64,000 nt of DNA from Pusillimonas sp. TS35. GTDB taxonomy: Bacteria; Pseudomonadota; Gammaproteobacteria; Burkholderiales; Burkholderiaceae_B. Below the pieces are notes generated by a model that saw only the letters and a program-made list of their open reading frames with translations, was not told where the DNA came from and searched no databases. The position numbers were made by a program, and so were the translations under genes. Positions 54,584-64,000 of this stretch are shown in pieces. The stretch's first letter is position 1; each line of letters starts with the position of its first letter. Where the stretch lies: contig NZ_WWER01000002.1 in NCBI RefSeq assembly GCF_009857885.1, positions 310,001 to 374,000 on the forward strand, given 5' to 3'.

Positions 54584-56542
54584 TTACTCGGAAGCGGGCA
54601 GCAGAATTGTGAACTCGGCGCCACCGCCTTCGGTGTTGGCAGCGCTTATCTGGCCGGCATGCCGTTGAATTACGGTATGTACGAACGCCAGGCCAAGGCC
54701 GGTGCCGGCAGGGCTTTCTGGCGCATGCGATGTTGCGCGGGCAAAGGGCTGGAATAGTGAAGGTTGCAGTGAGGGCGGGATGCCTGTGCCTTGGTCGGTA
54801 AAGCGTATGCGCCAGTAAATACCTTGGCGGTCGATCCGGCAGCGGATAACGGTATTGGGAGGGCTGAATTTGATGGCATTGCTAAACAGATTACCCCATA
54901 CGCGCCGCAGCAGTGCGGCATCGCCCTGGAGCCAGGCGGCGGCTGGCATAGCCTGCGTATCGATCGAGATATTGCGTTGCCGCGCAGAGGCCCAGAATTC
55001 GTCCGCGGTTTCTTCAGTAAGGGTGGCAAGGTCAACGGGGTTGAGAATAAGCGCTACGGCCTCGGCTCTGGCTAGATGAACAAAGCCGTCGACCAGCCGC
55101 AGCGTTTCGTTGGCGTAAGTGGCCACGCGCTGGAGGAACTCTTTCTGTTCGAGCGCTGTATCGGCGTGTTGTTGCAATTGTGTGAGTGCCAGTATGGAGT
55201 TCTGCGGTGAACGCATATCGTGCGAGAGGAATCGCACTGTATTTTCGCGGTGACGGTAGGCCCGTCGCAGCTGCTCGATGGCATCGTGTAGCTGCGATAT
55301 ATGCGAAGGTAGTGATAAGTGCTGATAGTTGGATGTATGGCCTTCGGGGCCACTGCCGTCCAGCGAGAACCGTTCACGTTCAAGCGCATTGAGCTCACGC
55401 CCGATCTGCTGGAGCGATACCTCTTGACTGCGCCAGCTCCATAACGGCAGTGCCACCGCAATGCCCACAAATGTGGCCATGACGGGCACCCAGACATCGA
55501 ACAGCCACAGCAAGGCGACGCACCCTGTGAACACCAGGATGACGATGGAAAGCGCGGCGACAAAGCCCCTGCGGGGCGATAGAGAGCGGAAGGACAGGCA
55601 GGCCAGCAATACGGGCAAGCAAGCCAACAGCATATACAGCCAAGGATCGGGTGTGTGCACCCAATGGTTTTCGAGGATGCTCTGGAGGCCATTGGCGAGG
55701 ATCTCGACACCGGGCATGAGATCGCCGGCGGGTTGCGCGGGTGTGGGGAAAAGGTCGCCCAGCCCGGTAGCCCAGGCGCCGACAATAACGTACTTGTCGG
55801 CGAACACGCTGGCGGGTACCTCACCGTTCAATACGGAATCGTAGGGATAAACAGTGTAGTGCCCTTGAGAAGACCGATAGGGAATGAGCAACTGTTTGCG
55901 ATGGCCGAAGACCTGTGGGTCGGGCGGTTTCTGGCGGGCGGCCTTGAGCGCGGCAAGCAGGAAGTGGCGATGGGTTTGGCCGTTGGTGGATACCTGATTC
56001 AGTGTGATGGCGCGAACAATGCCGTCGCGGTCGGGATAGATGTTGACATAGCCGAGCGCGGCGGCGGCATCGGCAAGGCTGCCATAGGGCCGGGTGAGAG
56101 TGTCTCCATCCGACGACAGCATGGTTGGCAGCACGACGCGCCCATGCGCTTTCATTGCTGCAGCGAGCAGTTCGTCGTCGTTGGGGTAGGCGGTATTGCG
56201 GTCGGACATCAGAATATCGAGCGCAACCACGCGCGCCTGGTCCAGCTTTCTGAGCAGGTGGGCATGTGTGGCTCTGCGCCAGGGCCAGTAGCCGAGGGCC
56301 TCGATGCTGCTGTCGTCGATGGCCACAATAACGATCTCTTTGTTGGGCGGTTCGTTGTGGGTGTAACCAACCAGCCGGTCATAGAAGGTATTGTCGATGC
56401 GCGCGATGCCCAAGGGCTGCGCAAACCAGCACAGCGCCAGGGTGAGCGTCAGGATGAAGGGGGTGACAATCAGCCATTCTGCGCGGGCGCGCAACTCCAG
56501 GCTGCTCCAGAATTGCGCTTGCGCCTCTTGCCCAGAGACCAT
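54584..56542 (-). CDS. CHASE2-domain sensor histidine kinase
   Basis: A 652-residue membrane kinase. A first membrane helix (about 24-42) leads to an extracytoplasmic CHASE2 domain (about 45-295), three clustered membrane helices (about 302-368), a short coiled linker, a HisKA domain with phospho-acceptor H441 in FLSHDMRSPQNS, and a HATPase domain with N box SNAIKFS (N555), G1 DQGTGIP and G2 GTGLGL. CHASE2 ligands are unknown. It is the third gene of a leftward operon with a response regulator and a FecR/LysM protein, 3 bp after the latter. Confidence 0.93.
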   Translation of the reverse strand: MVSGQEAQAQFWSSLELRARAEWLIVTPFILTLTLALCWFAQPLGIARIDNTFYDRLVGYTHNEPPNKEIVIVAIDDSSIEALGYWPWRRATHAHLLRKLDQARVVALDILMSDRNTAYPNDDELLAAAMKAHGRVVLPTMLSSDGDTLTRPYGSLADAAAALGYVNIYPDRDGIVRAITLNQVSTNGQTHRHFLLAALKAARQKPPDPQVFGHRKQLLIPYRSSQGHYTVYPYDSVLNGEVPASVFADKYVIVGAWATGLGDLFPTPAQPAGDLMPGVEILANGLQSILENHWVHTPDPWLYMLLACLPVLLACLSFRSLSPRRGFVAALSIVILVFTGCVALLWLFDVWVPVMATFVGIAVALPLWSWRSQEVSLQQIGRELNALERERFSLDGSGPEGHTSNYQHLSLPSHISQLHDAIEQLRRAYRHRENTVRFLSHDMRSPQNSILALTQLQQHADTALEQKEFLQRVATYANETLRLVDGFVHLARAEAVALILNPVDLATLTEETADEFWASARQRNISIDTQAMPAAAWLQGDAALLRRVWGNLFSNAIKFSPPNTVIRCRIDRQGIYWRIRFTDQGTGIPPSLQPSLFQPFARATSHAPESPAGTGLGLAFVHTVIQRHAGQISAANTEGGGAEFTILLPASE

Positions 56543-56545
56543 GGT

Positions 56546-57658
56546 TCAGAAAGCCCGTAGGAATATCGCAGTACCGAAAGTGGAGCGGATGATTTCGCCG
56601 AAAGCGGTGCGCAGTGCGGCCACGTTGACGAAAGCTTGTGTGCTGTCGTGCCCCATGACGCCGTCCTGGTCGATGGCGCGCACCCTGACATACAGTTTGC
56701 CGGGTTGCGTGGTTGTGAAGCGCACCGTCGTCGTGTCTGATGTGGCGCGGTAGATTTCTTGTGTGCCTGCTTCGTCCAGTGTTACCCGGACCAAATAACG
56801 GGTAGCACCGGGCACAGGAGTGACTTCCGTTACCCATTCGCCATGGCTGCGCTCAGGGATGGAGAGTTCGGGAGCAGGCAACAGTGCCCGCACGCCCAGG
56901 AAGTGGCCAGTGCCGCTGGTTGCCGCGCCTTGGCCTTCATTGAGGCTTGCGCGCTGGTTGTCACGCGTATCCAGTATGGCTTTGCCGTGGATGATCTCGC
57001 TTTGCGAGCCGTTGTCGTGCAGGCGCACACGGAGCTGCGTGCCACGCACGCCAGTAATGCTGACCGGCGTACGCACCTCAAACCTGCCCACCCCCGCGCC
57101 ACGGGGGGACACAGAAGATTCAAGCCCACCGTCACGCACGGTGAAAATGGAATCCAGCAGCCGGGTTTTCTTGAAGACACGCAAGCGTTCGATATGAACG
57201 GTGGACGATGGCGGCAGGCTGACGCTGCTGCCATCGCTCATGATCAGGGTGACGAAGGCACGTGCGCCCGTGTGAATGATGTCGCCTTCCTGAACCGTCG
57301 CGCCTGTTTGGAGAGGATCCCCGTTGGCGGTGGCTGTGCCCGCCACGTGGCCCACGCGTGCTTGGGACGGTTCTTCGGGAATCATCGAGAACGGAATGCG
57401 CAGCGCTTGGGTAACGGGTAGCTTGGAAGGCTCGCCGACATTGTTGATTTGCTGAATTTTGCGCCAATTGTCGCCGTCATGCGTATAGCGGTCGGATAGG
57501 CGGATCAGCGTGTCGCCGTGTTCGGCTGCATACAGGAAGTAGTCGCCGTCGGCGCCGGCGGGCTGCCCCGCAGCGATGTGTGGCAGGCCTAGCGATGCCA
57601 TGAGCGTGAGTATGCCGAACAGGCTGATGATGCGAAATGGATGCCAGCGTGAAATCAT
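56546..57658 (-). CDS. LysM- and FecR-domain periplasmic protein
   Basis: A 370-residue exported protein. A signal peptide (1-31, cleavage after HIAAG or AAGQP) is followed by a LysM domain (about 42-92; YAAEHGDTLIRLSDRYT), a FecR domain (about 120-225; SVSLPPSSTVHI, TPVSITGVRGTQLRV) and a fibronectin-like C-terminal part. LysM suggests peptidoglycan contact. Its ATG overlaps the response-regulator stop (ATGA). Together with the CHASE2 kinase it probably senses an envelope condition; the partnership is inferred from gene order. Confidence 0.9.
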   Translation of the reverse strand: MISRWHPFRIISLFGILTLMASLGLPHIAAGQPAGADGDYFLYAAEHGDTLIRLSDRYTHDGDNWRKIQQINNVGEPSKLPVTQALRIPFSMIPEEPSQARVGHVAGTATANGDPLQTGATVQEGDIIHTGARAFVTLIMSDGSSVSLPPSSTVHIERLRVFKKTRLLDSIFTVRDGGLESSVSPRGAGVGRFEVRTPVSITGVRGTQLRVRLHDNGSQSEIIHGKAILDTRDNQRASLNEGQGAATSGTGHFLGVRALLPAPELSIPERSHGEWVTEVTPVPGATRYLVRVTLDEAGTQEIYRATSDTTTVRFTTTQPGKLYVRVRAIDQDGVMGHDSTQAFVNVAALRTAFGEIIRSTFGTAIFLRAF

Positions 57659-58368
57659 GAGAGCAGCGGTTCGGTTGGTTCGGCAAGCAGCTCCAGGCGA
57701 TAGCCGAGGGCATAGGATGACACCAGACGTACACCGTTCTCGGGCCGTAGCTCGAGTTTGCGTCGGATATTTGAAAGATGTGTGTCGAGCGTGCGCGAGG
57801 TTGCGGGAATCTCGCGATTCCAGACGGTGCTGCTGAGCACATCGCGTGAAAACAGCCGCCCCGGGTTGCGAAAGAACAACAGCGCAAGTTCGTACTCTTT
57901 GGGTGCGAGCTCGATCGGCCGGCTCGCCAGCGAGATGATGGCCTGGACTGGGTCGATCTGATAAACCGCAAAGGTGAAGGATGCCCCGTCGGGCCGGCCG
58001 GTGGAGACCCGCCGCAGCAGAGCGCTGACGCGTGCGATGAATTCACCGGGCCGGATAGGCTTGGCGAGGTAGTCGTCCGCCCCCGCGTGCAGACCGATGA
58101 TGAGGTCGCCTTCGTCAATGCGGCTGGTGACGAACATCACTGGTAGCGCGTGCCCGAGATTGGCGCGCACCCACCGCAATACATCCAGGCCTGAAATATC
58201 AGGAAGCTCCCAGTCCAGGATGAGCATGTCGAATACGGGCTCGCGCGTTAACGCGGCCATCATCGACCTGCCGGTCGAAAACGCGGTGGACTGATGGCCG
58301 GCCTCCAGTAGGATGGACTGGATGAGTTGCGCCTGGCTGGCGTCGTCTTCCAGAAAAGCAATATGCAT
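57655..58368 (-). CDS. OmpR-family response regulator
   Basis: A 237-residue two-component regulator. The receiver has acidic pocket EDD (7-9), phospho-acceptor D52 in ILDWELPD, T81 and K103 (AKPIRP); the C-terminal winged helix (about 135-230) has the TSRTLDTHLSNIRRKLE recognition-helix pattern. First gene of the three-gene operon; its kinase partner is presumably the CHASE2 protein two genes on. Confidence 0.95.
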   Translation of the reverse strand: MHIAFLEDDASQAQLIQSILLEAGHQSTAFSTGRSMMAALTREPVFDMLILDWELPDISGLDVLRWVRANLGHALPVMFVTSRIDEGDLIIGLHAGADDYLAKPIRPGEFIARVSALLRRVSTGRPDGASFTFAVYQIDPVQAIISLASRPIELAPKEYELALLFFRNPGRLFSRDVLSSTVWNREIPATSRTLDTHLSNIRRKLELRPENGVRLVSSYALGYRLELLAEPTEPLLS

Positions 58369-58803
58369 TAAACCGGGAATTAAAAGGAATTAAGGCCGCT
58401 TATCGAGCAAACGAACCAGGGAAATACCATGTTACATGGCTGCACACAGAGTGTCGAGATACCTATGGTTACAAAACGACGGGTCTGTGGCATATATGCC
58501 GCAGTGCAACAAGGGCCTTGTGTGCGGGGTTTGGGTGTCTTGACCAGGCTTCGTCCCGCATGCTACTATGGCTAGCTTACAGTAAGGTTTCCTTGCCAAA
58601 GTTCCTTGCGTGTAAGTATTTTCAGCTTTGCTGCAAGACCGCTCTTTTACGTATTTCGTGGCAGGCGGTTTTGTGCAAACCGTTCGAAGCTGCCATGTTT
58701 TTCCTGTACGTGTTATAGGGTACGTGCCAGCCCGGGCGTTAATGTCAACGTCTGCCTGGTGCGCAAGCTCCGGGTACGCAACGTCACAGGATGCGTAAAG
58801 GTT
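58369..58803 (+). promoter_or_regulatory. str operon promoter region (rpsL upstream), divergent from the response regulator
   Basis: 435 bp separate rpsL from the divergent regulator. TTGACC (58540-58545), an 18-bp spacer and TACTAT (58564-58569) form a candidate sigma70 promoter toward rpsL, leaving a leader of about 225 nt. No gene is credible in this stretch. Confidence 0.55.
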
Positions 58804-59181
58804 ATGCCAACCATTAGCCAACTCGTGCGCAAGCCGCGCGAAGTCAGCGCTGTCAGCAGCAAGAGCCCCGCGCTCGAAAACTGCCCCCAGCGCCGCGGGG
58901 TCTGCACCCGCGTATACACCACCACCCCCAAGAAGCCTAACTCGGCCCTGCGTAAGGTTGCCAAGGTTCGCCTCACCAACGGTTTCGAAGTCATTTCGTA
59001 TATCGGCGGCGAAGGTCACAACCTGCAAGAGCACTCCGTGGTCCTGGTCCGTGGCGGCCGTGTAAAGGATCTGCCCGGTGTGCGTTACCACATCGTCCGC
59101 GGCTCCCTTGACCTCCAGGGCGTCAAGGATCGCAAGCAGTCCCGTTCCAAATACGGTGCCAAGCGCCCCAAGAAGGCCTAA
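58804..59181 (+). CDS. rpsL: 30S ribosomal protein S12
   Basis: A 125-residue S12 from ATG 58804 ([15 protein letters not shown]). The decoding-site segments [11 protein letters not shown] and [13 protein letters not shown] carry the normal lysines, so no streptomycin-resistance change is visible. First gene of the str operon. Confidence 0.98.
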   Translation: MPTISQLVRKPREVSAVSSKSPALENCPQRRGVCTRVYTTTPKKPNSALRKVAKVRLTNGFEVISYIGGEGHNLQEHSVVLVRGGRVKDLPGVRYHIVRGSLDLQGVKDRKQSRSKYGAKRPKKA

Positions 59182-59325
59182 GCAAGTAATTTCTGTCCGG
59201 CTCGTCCGGTCGTATCAGTGCAGCCATGGGCAATGGCCTATGGCATGTAAGTGATCCCCCAACTGGGTGATCGTGGCCGCCGCAGCATGCAGGCGGTACA
59301 ACTGAACTGTCACAAGGAAGCAAAA

Positions 59326-59796
59326 ATGCCTCGTCGTCGCGAAGTTCCCAAACGTGAGATTCTCCCCGACCCCAAGTTTGGCAGCGTAGAGCTCGCCAAA
59401 TTCATGAACGTTGTTATGTTGTCTGGCAAAAAAGCCGTTGCTGAACGCATCGTCTACGGCGCGTTTGACCAGATCCAGGCTAAAACTGGCAAGGAGCCTA
59501 TCGAGGTGTTCAACACCGCGATCAACAACATCAAGCCTATCGTCGAAGTGAAAAGCCGCCGTGTCGGTGGCGCAAACTATCAAGTGCCGGTTGAAGTGCG
59601 CCCTGTGCGCCGCCTGGCCCTCGCCATGCGCTGGCTGCGTGAAGCAGCCAAGAAGCGTGGCGAGAAGTCGATGGATCTGCGCCTGGCCGGTGAGCTGATT
59701 GACGCCTCCGAAGGCCGTGGTGGGGCAATCAAGAAGCGTGAAGACACGCACAAGATGGCAGAGGCCAACAAGGCATTCAGCCATTTCCGTTGGTAA
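59326..59796 (+). CDS. rpsG: 30S ribosomal protein S7
   Basis: A 156-residue S7 from ATG 59326 ([20 protein letters not shown]) with AAGGAA upstream. It nucleates the 30S head; in E. coli it also represses the str operon mRNA at the rpsL-rpsG gap, here 144 nt long. Confidence 0.98.
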   Translation: MPRRREVPKREILPDPKFGSVELAKFMNVVMLSGKKAVAERIVYGAFDQIQAKTGKEPIEVFNTAINNIKPIVEVKSRRVGGANYQVPVEVRPVRRLALAMRWLREAAKKRGEKSMDLRLAGELIDASEGRGGAIKKREDTHKMAEANKAFSHFRW

Positions 59797-59811
59797 TCTA
59801 AGGACACAATC

Positions 59812-61914
59812 ATGGCCCGCAAAACCCCAATCGAGCGCTATCGCAATATTGGTATCTCTGCGCACATCGATGCAGGGAAAACCACGACCACCGAGCGCAT
59901 CCTGTTCTACACCGGCGTCAACCACAAAATTGGCGAAACCCATGAAGGCTCGGCCACCATGGACTGGATGGAGCAGGAACAAGAACGCGGCATCACCATT
60001 ACCTCCGCAGCCACCACGGCGTTCTGGCGTGGCATGGCGGGCAATCGTCCCGAGCACCGCATCAACATCATCGACACCCCGGGGCACGTCGACTTCACGA
60101 TTGAAGTCGAGCGCTCCATGCGCGTCCTCGATGGCGCCTGCATGGTGTATTGCGCCGTGGGCGGCGTGCAGCCTCAGTCCGAAACGGTGTGGCGCCAGGC
60201 CAACAAATACGGGGTGCCTCGTCTGGCCTTCGTTAACAAGATGGACCGTACGGGCGCGAACTTCTTCAAGGTCTACGACCAACTGAAGACGCGCCTGAAG
60301 GCCAACCCCGTGCCCGTCGTCATCCCCATCGGGGCCGAAGACACCTTCACGGGTGTGGTCGACCTGATCAAGATGAAGGGCATCATCTGGGACGAAGCCT
60401 CCCAGGGCACGAAGTTCGATTACGTCGACATTCCCGCCGAACTGGCCGATCAGGCCAGCGAATGGCGTGAAAAGATGGTCGAGTCGGCTGCGGAAGCCAA
60501 CGAAGAGCTCATGAACAAGTACCTTGAATCGGGCGAGCTCTCCGAGGAAGACATCAACAAGGGCCTGCGCCTGCGTACCATCGCCGGTGAGATCCAGCCC
60601 ATGCTGTGCGGCACCGCCTTTAAGAACAAGGGCGTGCAGCGTATGCTCGACGCGGTCATCGATTACCTGCCTTCGCCGGTGGATATCCCCCCGGTCCAAG
60701 GTCTGGACGACGACGGCAACGAGATCAGCCTGCCTGCTTCCGACGAGGCCAAGTTCTCCGCACTGGCATTCAAGCTGATGAGCGACCCATTCGTCGGTCA
60801 GCTTACGTTTGTGCGTGTGTACTCCGGCGTCTTGAATTCGGGCGAAACGGTCTACAACCCCGTCAAGGGCAAGAAAGAACGTATCGGCCGCATCCTGCAA
60901 ATGCACGCCAACAACCGTGCTGAAATCAAGGAAGTTCTGGCGGGTGACATCGCCGCTGTGGTGGGCCTGAAAGACGTGACCACGGGTGAAACCCTGTGCG
61001 ACGTCGGCCAGCACATCCTGCTTGAGCGCATGGAGTTCCCCGAGCCCGTGATCTCGCAGGCCGTCGAGCCCAAGACCAAGGCCGACCAGGAAAAGATGGG
61101 CGTCGCGCTGTCGCGTCTGGCTCAGGAAGATCCGTCGTTCCGCGTGCGCAGCGACGAAGAATCCGGTCAGACCATCATTTCCGGCATGGGCGAACTGCAC
61201 CTCGAGGTGCTGGTCGATCGCATGCGCCGTGAGTTCGGTGTCGAAGCCAACGTCGGCAAGCCTCAGGTGGCCTATCGCGAAACCATCCGCAAGACCTGCG
61301 AGGAAATCGAAGGCAAGTTCGTCAAGCAGTCGGGCGGCCGCGGCCAGTACGGTCACGTCGTGCTCAAGCTTGAGCCCCTGCCTCCTGGCGGCGGCTACGA
61401 GTTCGTCGATGCGATCAAGGGTGGCGTGGTGCCGCGCGAATACATCCCGGCGGTCGACAAGGGCATCCAGGAAACCCTGCCTGCTGGCGTGGTGGCTGGT
61501 TACCCGGTGGTCGATGTCAAGGCAACGCTGTTCTTCGGTTCGTACCACGATGTGGACTCGAACGAAAACGCGTTCCGCATGGCTGCTTCCATGGCCTTCA
61601 AGGACGGCATGCGCAAGGCGTCGCCTGTGCTGCTCGAGCCCATGATGGCGGTCGAAGTCGAAACGCCGGAAGACTACGCGGGTACGGTCATGGGCGACCT
61701 GTCCTCCCGTCGTGGCATGGTGCAGGGCATGGACGACATCCCTGGCGGTGGCAAGATCATCAAGGCCGAGGTTCCGCTGGCTGAAATGTTCGGCTACTCG
61801 ACCAGCCTGCGTTCGCAAACGCAAGGCCGCGCCACGTACACCATGGAGTTCAAGCACTACGCTGAGGCTCCGAAGAACGTGGCCGACGAGGTCATCGCCG
61901 CGCGCGGCAAGTAA
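59812..61914 (+). CDS. fusA: Elongation factor G
   Basis: A 700-residue translocase GTPase. G1 [12 protein letters not shown], switch [16 protein letters not shown]3 DTPGHVDFT and G4 NKMDRTG are intact. All five domains are present by length. Fifteen bases after rpsG. Homologue of E. coli fusA, drug target of fusidic acid. Confidence 0.98.
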   Translation: MARKTPIERYRNIGISAHIDAGKTTTTERILFYTGVNHKIGETHEGSATMDWMEQEQERGITITSAATTAFWRGMAGNRPEHRINIIDTPGHVDFTIEVERSMRVLDGACMVYCAVGGVQPQSETVWRQANKYGVPRLAFVNKMDRTGANFFKVYDQLKTRLKANPVPVVIPIGAEDTFTGVVDLIKMKGIIWDEASQGTKFDYVDIPAELADQASEWREKMVESAAEANEELMNKYLESGELSEEDINKGLRLRTIAGEIQPMLCGTAFKNKGVQRMLDAVIDYLPSPVDIPPVQGLDDDGNEISLPASDEAKFSALAFKLMSDPFVGQLTFVRVYSGVLNSGETVYNPVKGKKERIGRILQMHANNRAEIKEVLAGDIAAVVGLKDVTTGETLCDVGQHILLERMEFPEPVISQAVEPKTKADQEKMGVALSRLAQEDPSFRVRSDEESGQTIISGMGELHLEVLVDRMRREFGVEANVGKPQVAYRETIRKTCEEIEGKFVKQSGGRGQYGHVVLKLEPLPPGGGYEFVDAIKGGVVPREYIPAVDKGIQETLPAGVVAGYPVVDVKATLFFGSYHDVDSNENAFRMAASMAFKDGMRKASPVLLEPMMAVEVETPEDYAGTVMGDLSSRRGMVQGMDDIPGGGKIIKAEVPLAEMFGYSTSLRSQTQGRATYTMEFKHYAEAPKNVADEVIAARGK

Positions 61915-61925
61915 TCAACCAATTT

Positions 61926-61975
61926 CCTGTCCCGCCGGTTCAATTCGATACCGGTGAGGGCAGGCAACTTTTTTT
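61926..61975 (+). terminator. Attenuator-like hairpin between fusA and tuf
   Basis: CCTG-CCC-CCGG (61926-61938) pairs with CCGG-GGG-CAGG (61951-61964) with small internal bulges, followed by CAAC and seven T (61969-61975). It may terminate part of the transcripts before tuf copy 2. A second hairpin, GGGGGCA/TGCCCCC (63215-63232), lies between tuf and rpsJ without a T tract. Confidence 0.65.
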
Positions 61976-62005
61976 GTTTCATTGCAAACATTAATGGGAT
62001 AAATC

Positions 62006-63196
<1,191 letters not shown>

Positions 63197-63258
63197 GGCT
63201 CAGCCGCAATCGGTGGGGGCAATCTTGCCCCCGTCAACTTCGTTCTTTAGGAATTCCC

Positions 63259-63570
63259 ATGAAAAACCAGAAAATCCGCATCCGTCTGAAAGCCTTCGAT
63301 TACAAGCTGATCGATCAATCCGCAGCCGAAATCGTTGAAACGGCCAAGCGTACGGGTGCAGTGGTGCGCGGCCCCGTTCCGCTGCCTACCCGCATCCGTC
63401 GCTACGACGTGCTGCGTTCACCGCACGTCAATAAAACGTCGCGCGACCAGTTCGAAATGCGTACGCACCAGCGGCTCATGGACATCGTGGATCCCACCGA
63501 CAAGACTGTCGACGCGCTGATGCGCCTTGACCTGCCTGCAGGTGTAGACGTCGAAATCGCCCTGCAGTAA
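63259..63570 (+). CDS. rpsJ: 30S ribosomal protein S10
   Basis: A 103-residue S10 (NusE), [20 protein letters not shown], with [20 protein letters not shown] further on. Besides the ribosome it takes part in NusB-dependent antitermination. Here it closes the str operon and is followed by a strong terminator, so it is separated from rplC and the rest of the S10 operon, as in Bordetella relatives. Confidence 0.98.
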   Translation: MKNQKIRIRLKAFDYKLIDQSAAEIVETAKRTGAVVRGPVPLPTRIRRYDVLRSPHVNKTSRDQFEMRTHQRLMDIVDPTDKTVDALMRLDLPAGVDVEIALQ

Positions 63571-63615
63571 TTCGCTGTGGTAAAGGGTTCGGGCGCATTG
63601 CGCCACGAGCGCCAG

Positions 63616-63648
63616 CAAAAACGCCATGCCTTGTGCATGGCGTTTTTG
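63616..63648 (+). terminator. Rho-independent terminator after rpsJ
   Basis: A 14-bp perfect stem (63616-63629 and 63635-63648) with a CTTGT loop and a T5 run within the right arm, 45 bp after the rpsJ stop. The next 298 bp (63649-63946) contain nothing I recognise apart from the ribosome-binding site at their end. Confidence 0.92.
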
Positions 63649-63946
63649 TTTCTGCGTCTCAAGAGGCTATCCAAAAAAGTACGGGATCGCTTCTGGAAGT
63701 ATGGCTGAGCATGGCGCCTTGCTGCTTATCGGAGCACGCTGCTGGGTGCCGCCTTCCGCCTCTTGTAGTCGGTTGTGCAGCGCAGTGCGGGCGGCGCGTG
63801 TTCTGCGCATGCTATCGTGAAGGCGCCGCACAAGGGGTGGCGGAGGCCGTTGGGCGACCGCTCCATGTTAAGGCCCATGACGATCAAACGGTCCGCGCCG
63901 CATGCCGCCATTGGTCTGGCCCATTGCGGTTCATGAGGAGAGACAC

Positions 63947-64000
63947 GTGGTGGCGAATCTGCGCAGAGGGTTGATAGCGTTACTGGCTGTGCTGTCATTA
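63947..64000 (+). CDS. Start of an exported protein gene, partial (3' end outside window)
   Basis: GAGGAG (63935-63940) is followed after 6 bp by GTG 63947 and a second in-frame GTG at 63950. The 18 visible codons give VVANLRRGLIALLAVLSL, a basic n-region and hydrophobic core of a signal peptide. The frame is open to the window edge. Family unknown. Confidence 0.5.
   Translation, partial: MVANLRRGLIALLAVLSL

Noticed and set aside
59215-61857. 880-codon frame antisense to fusA, and a similar 703-codon frame antisense to rpoC (50244-52355)
   Set aside because: Long antisense frames are expected from biased codon use in highly expressed GC-rich genes; the products are His/Gln/Val-rich and unlike known proteins.

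Overview
The window is about 64 kb of chromosome from a GC-rich betaproteobacterium, most likely family Alcaligenaceae (the Bordetella, Pusillimonas and Achromobacter neighbourhood). I infer this from gene content and protein style: a 1370-residue RpoB, mnmG-rsmG-parA-parB next to a probable origin, and rpsJ cut off from the rest of the S10 operon. It is mostly core genome around the replication origin, with a few small accessory patches.

Left part (1 to 7.6 kb) is accessory. It holds two paralogous HipB/HipA toxin-antitoxin modules, the first cut by the window edge. Between them are a divergent MarR/EamA pair with a double palindromic operator, a broken NAD(P)-binding gene, a TehB-like methyltransferase and an M20 amidohydrolase. 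The second hipBA module has four operator sites spaced exactly 27 bp apart and runs directly into the amidohydrolase gene. From 7.6 to 15.6 kb lies the dnaA region: gyrB, dnaN and dnaA leftward, and rpmH, rnpA, yidD and yidC rightward. From 15.9 to 22.5 kb there is a branched-chain amino-acid-type ABC transporter (binding protein, two permeases, two ATPases) and a monofunctional catalase. mnmE follows, and its 3' end is abutted by wreckage of a mobile island: an integrase core, a piece that looks like a restriction-helicase subunit, and a RhuM piece with an internal stop. From 25.7 to 32.6 kb are metabolic and accessory genes: a hydrolase, an ArgE-like deacetylase, a LOG protein, a Nudix hydrolase, a PACE efflux protein, a Fic protein and an aminotransferase.

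The origin region (33.2 to 34.5 kb, between a cold-shock gene and mnmG) has no convincing gene. It carries DnaA boxes, an AT-rich stretch, an 18-bp tandem repeat and four parS sites; parA and parB follow mnmG and rsmG. A second cluster of DnaA boxes sits at 31.1 to 31.3 kb. Rightward from the origin nearly everything is on the plus strand: parAB, a short-chain fatty acid transporter, tRNA-Tyr/Gly/Thr-tuf, tRNA-Trp, secE-nusG-rplKAJL-rpoBC, then rpsL-rpsG-fusA-tuf-rpsJ. The exception is a three-gene leftward signalling operon (response regulator, LysM/FecR protein, CHASE2 histidine kinase) between rpoC and rpsL.

The two tuf genes look identical base for base. The most interesting non-routine signals are the periodic hipBA operator array, the degraded defence-type island at the mnmE 3' end, the two DnaA-box clusters, the approximately 70-residue low-complexity insert in the MnmE G domain, and the CHASE2/FecR signalling cassette between the two ribosomal/RNA-polymerase operons.
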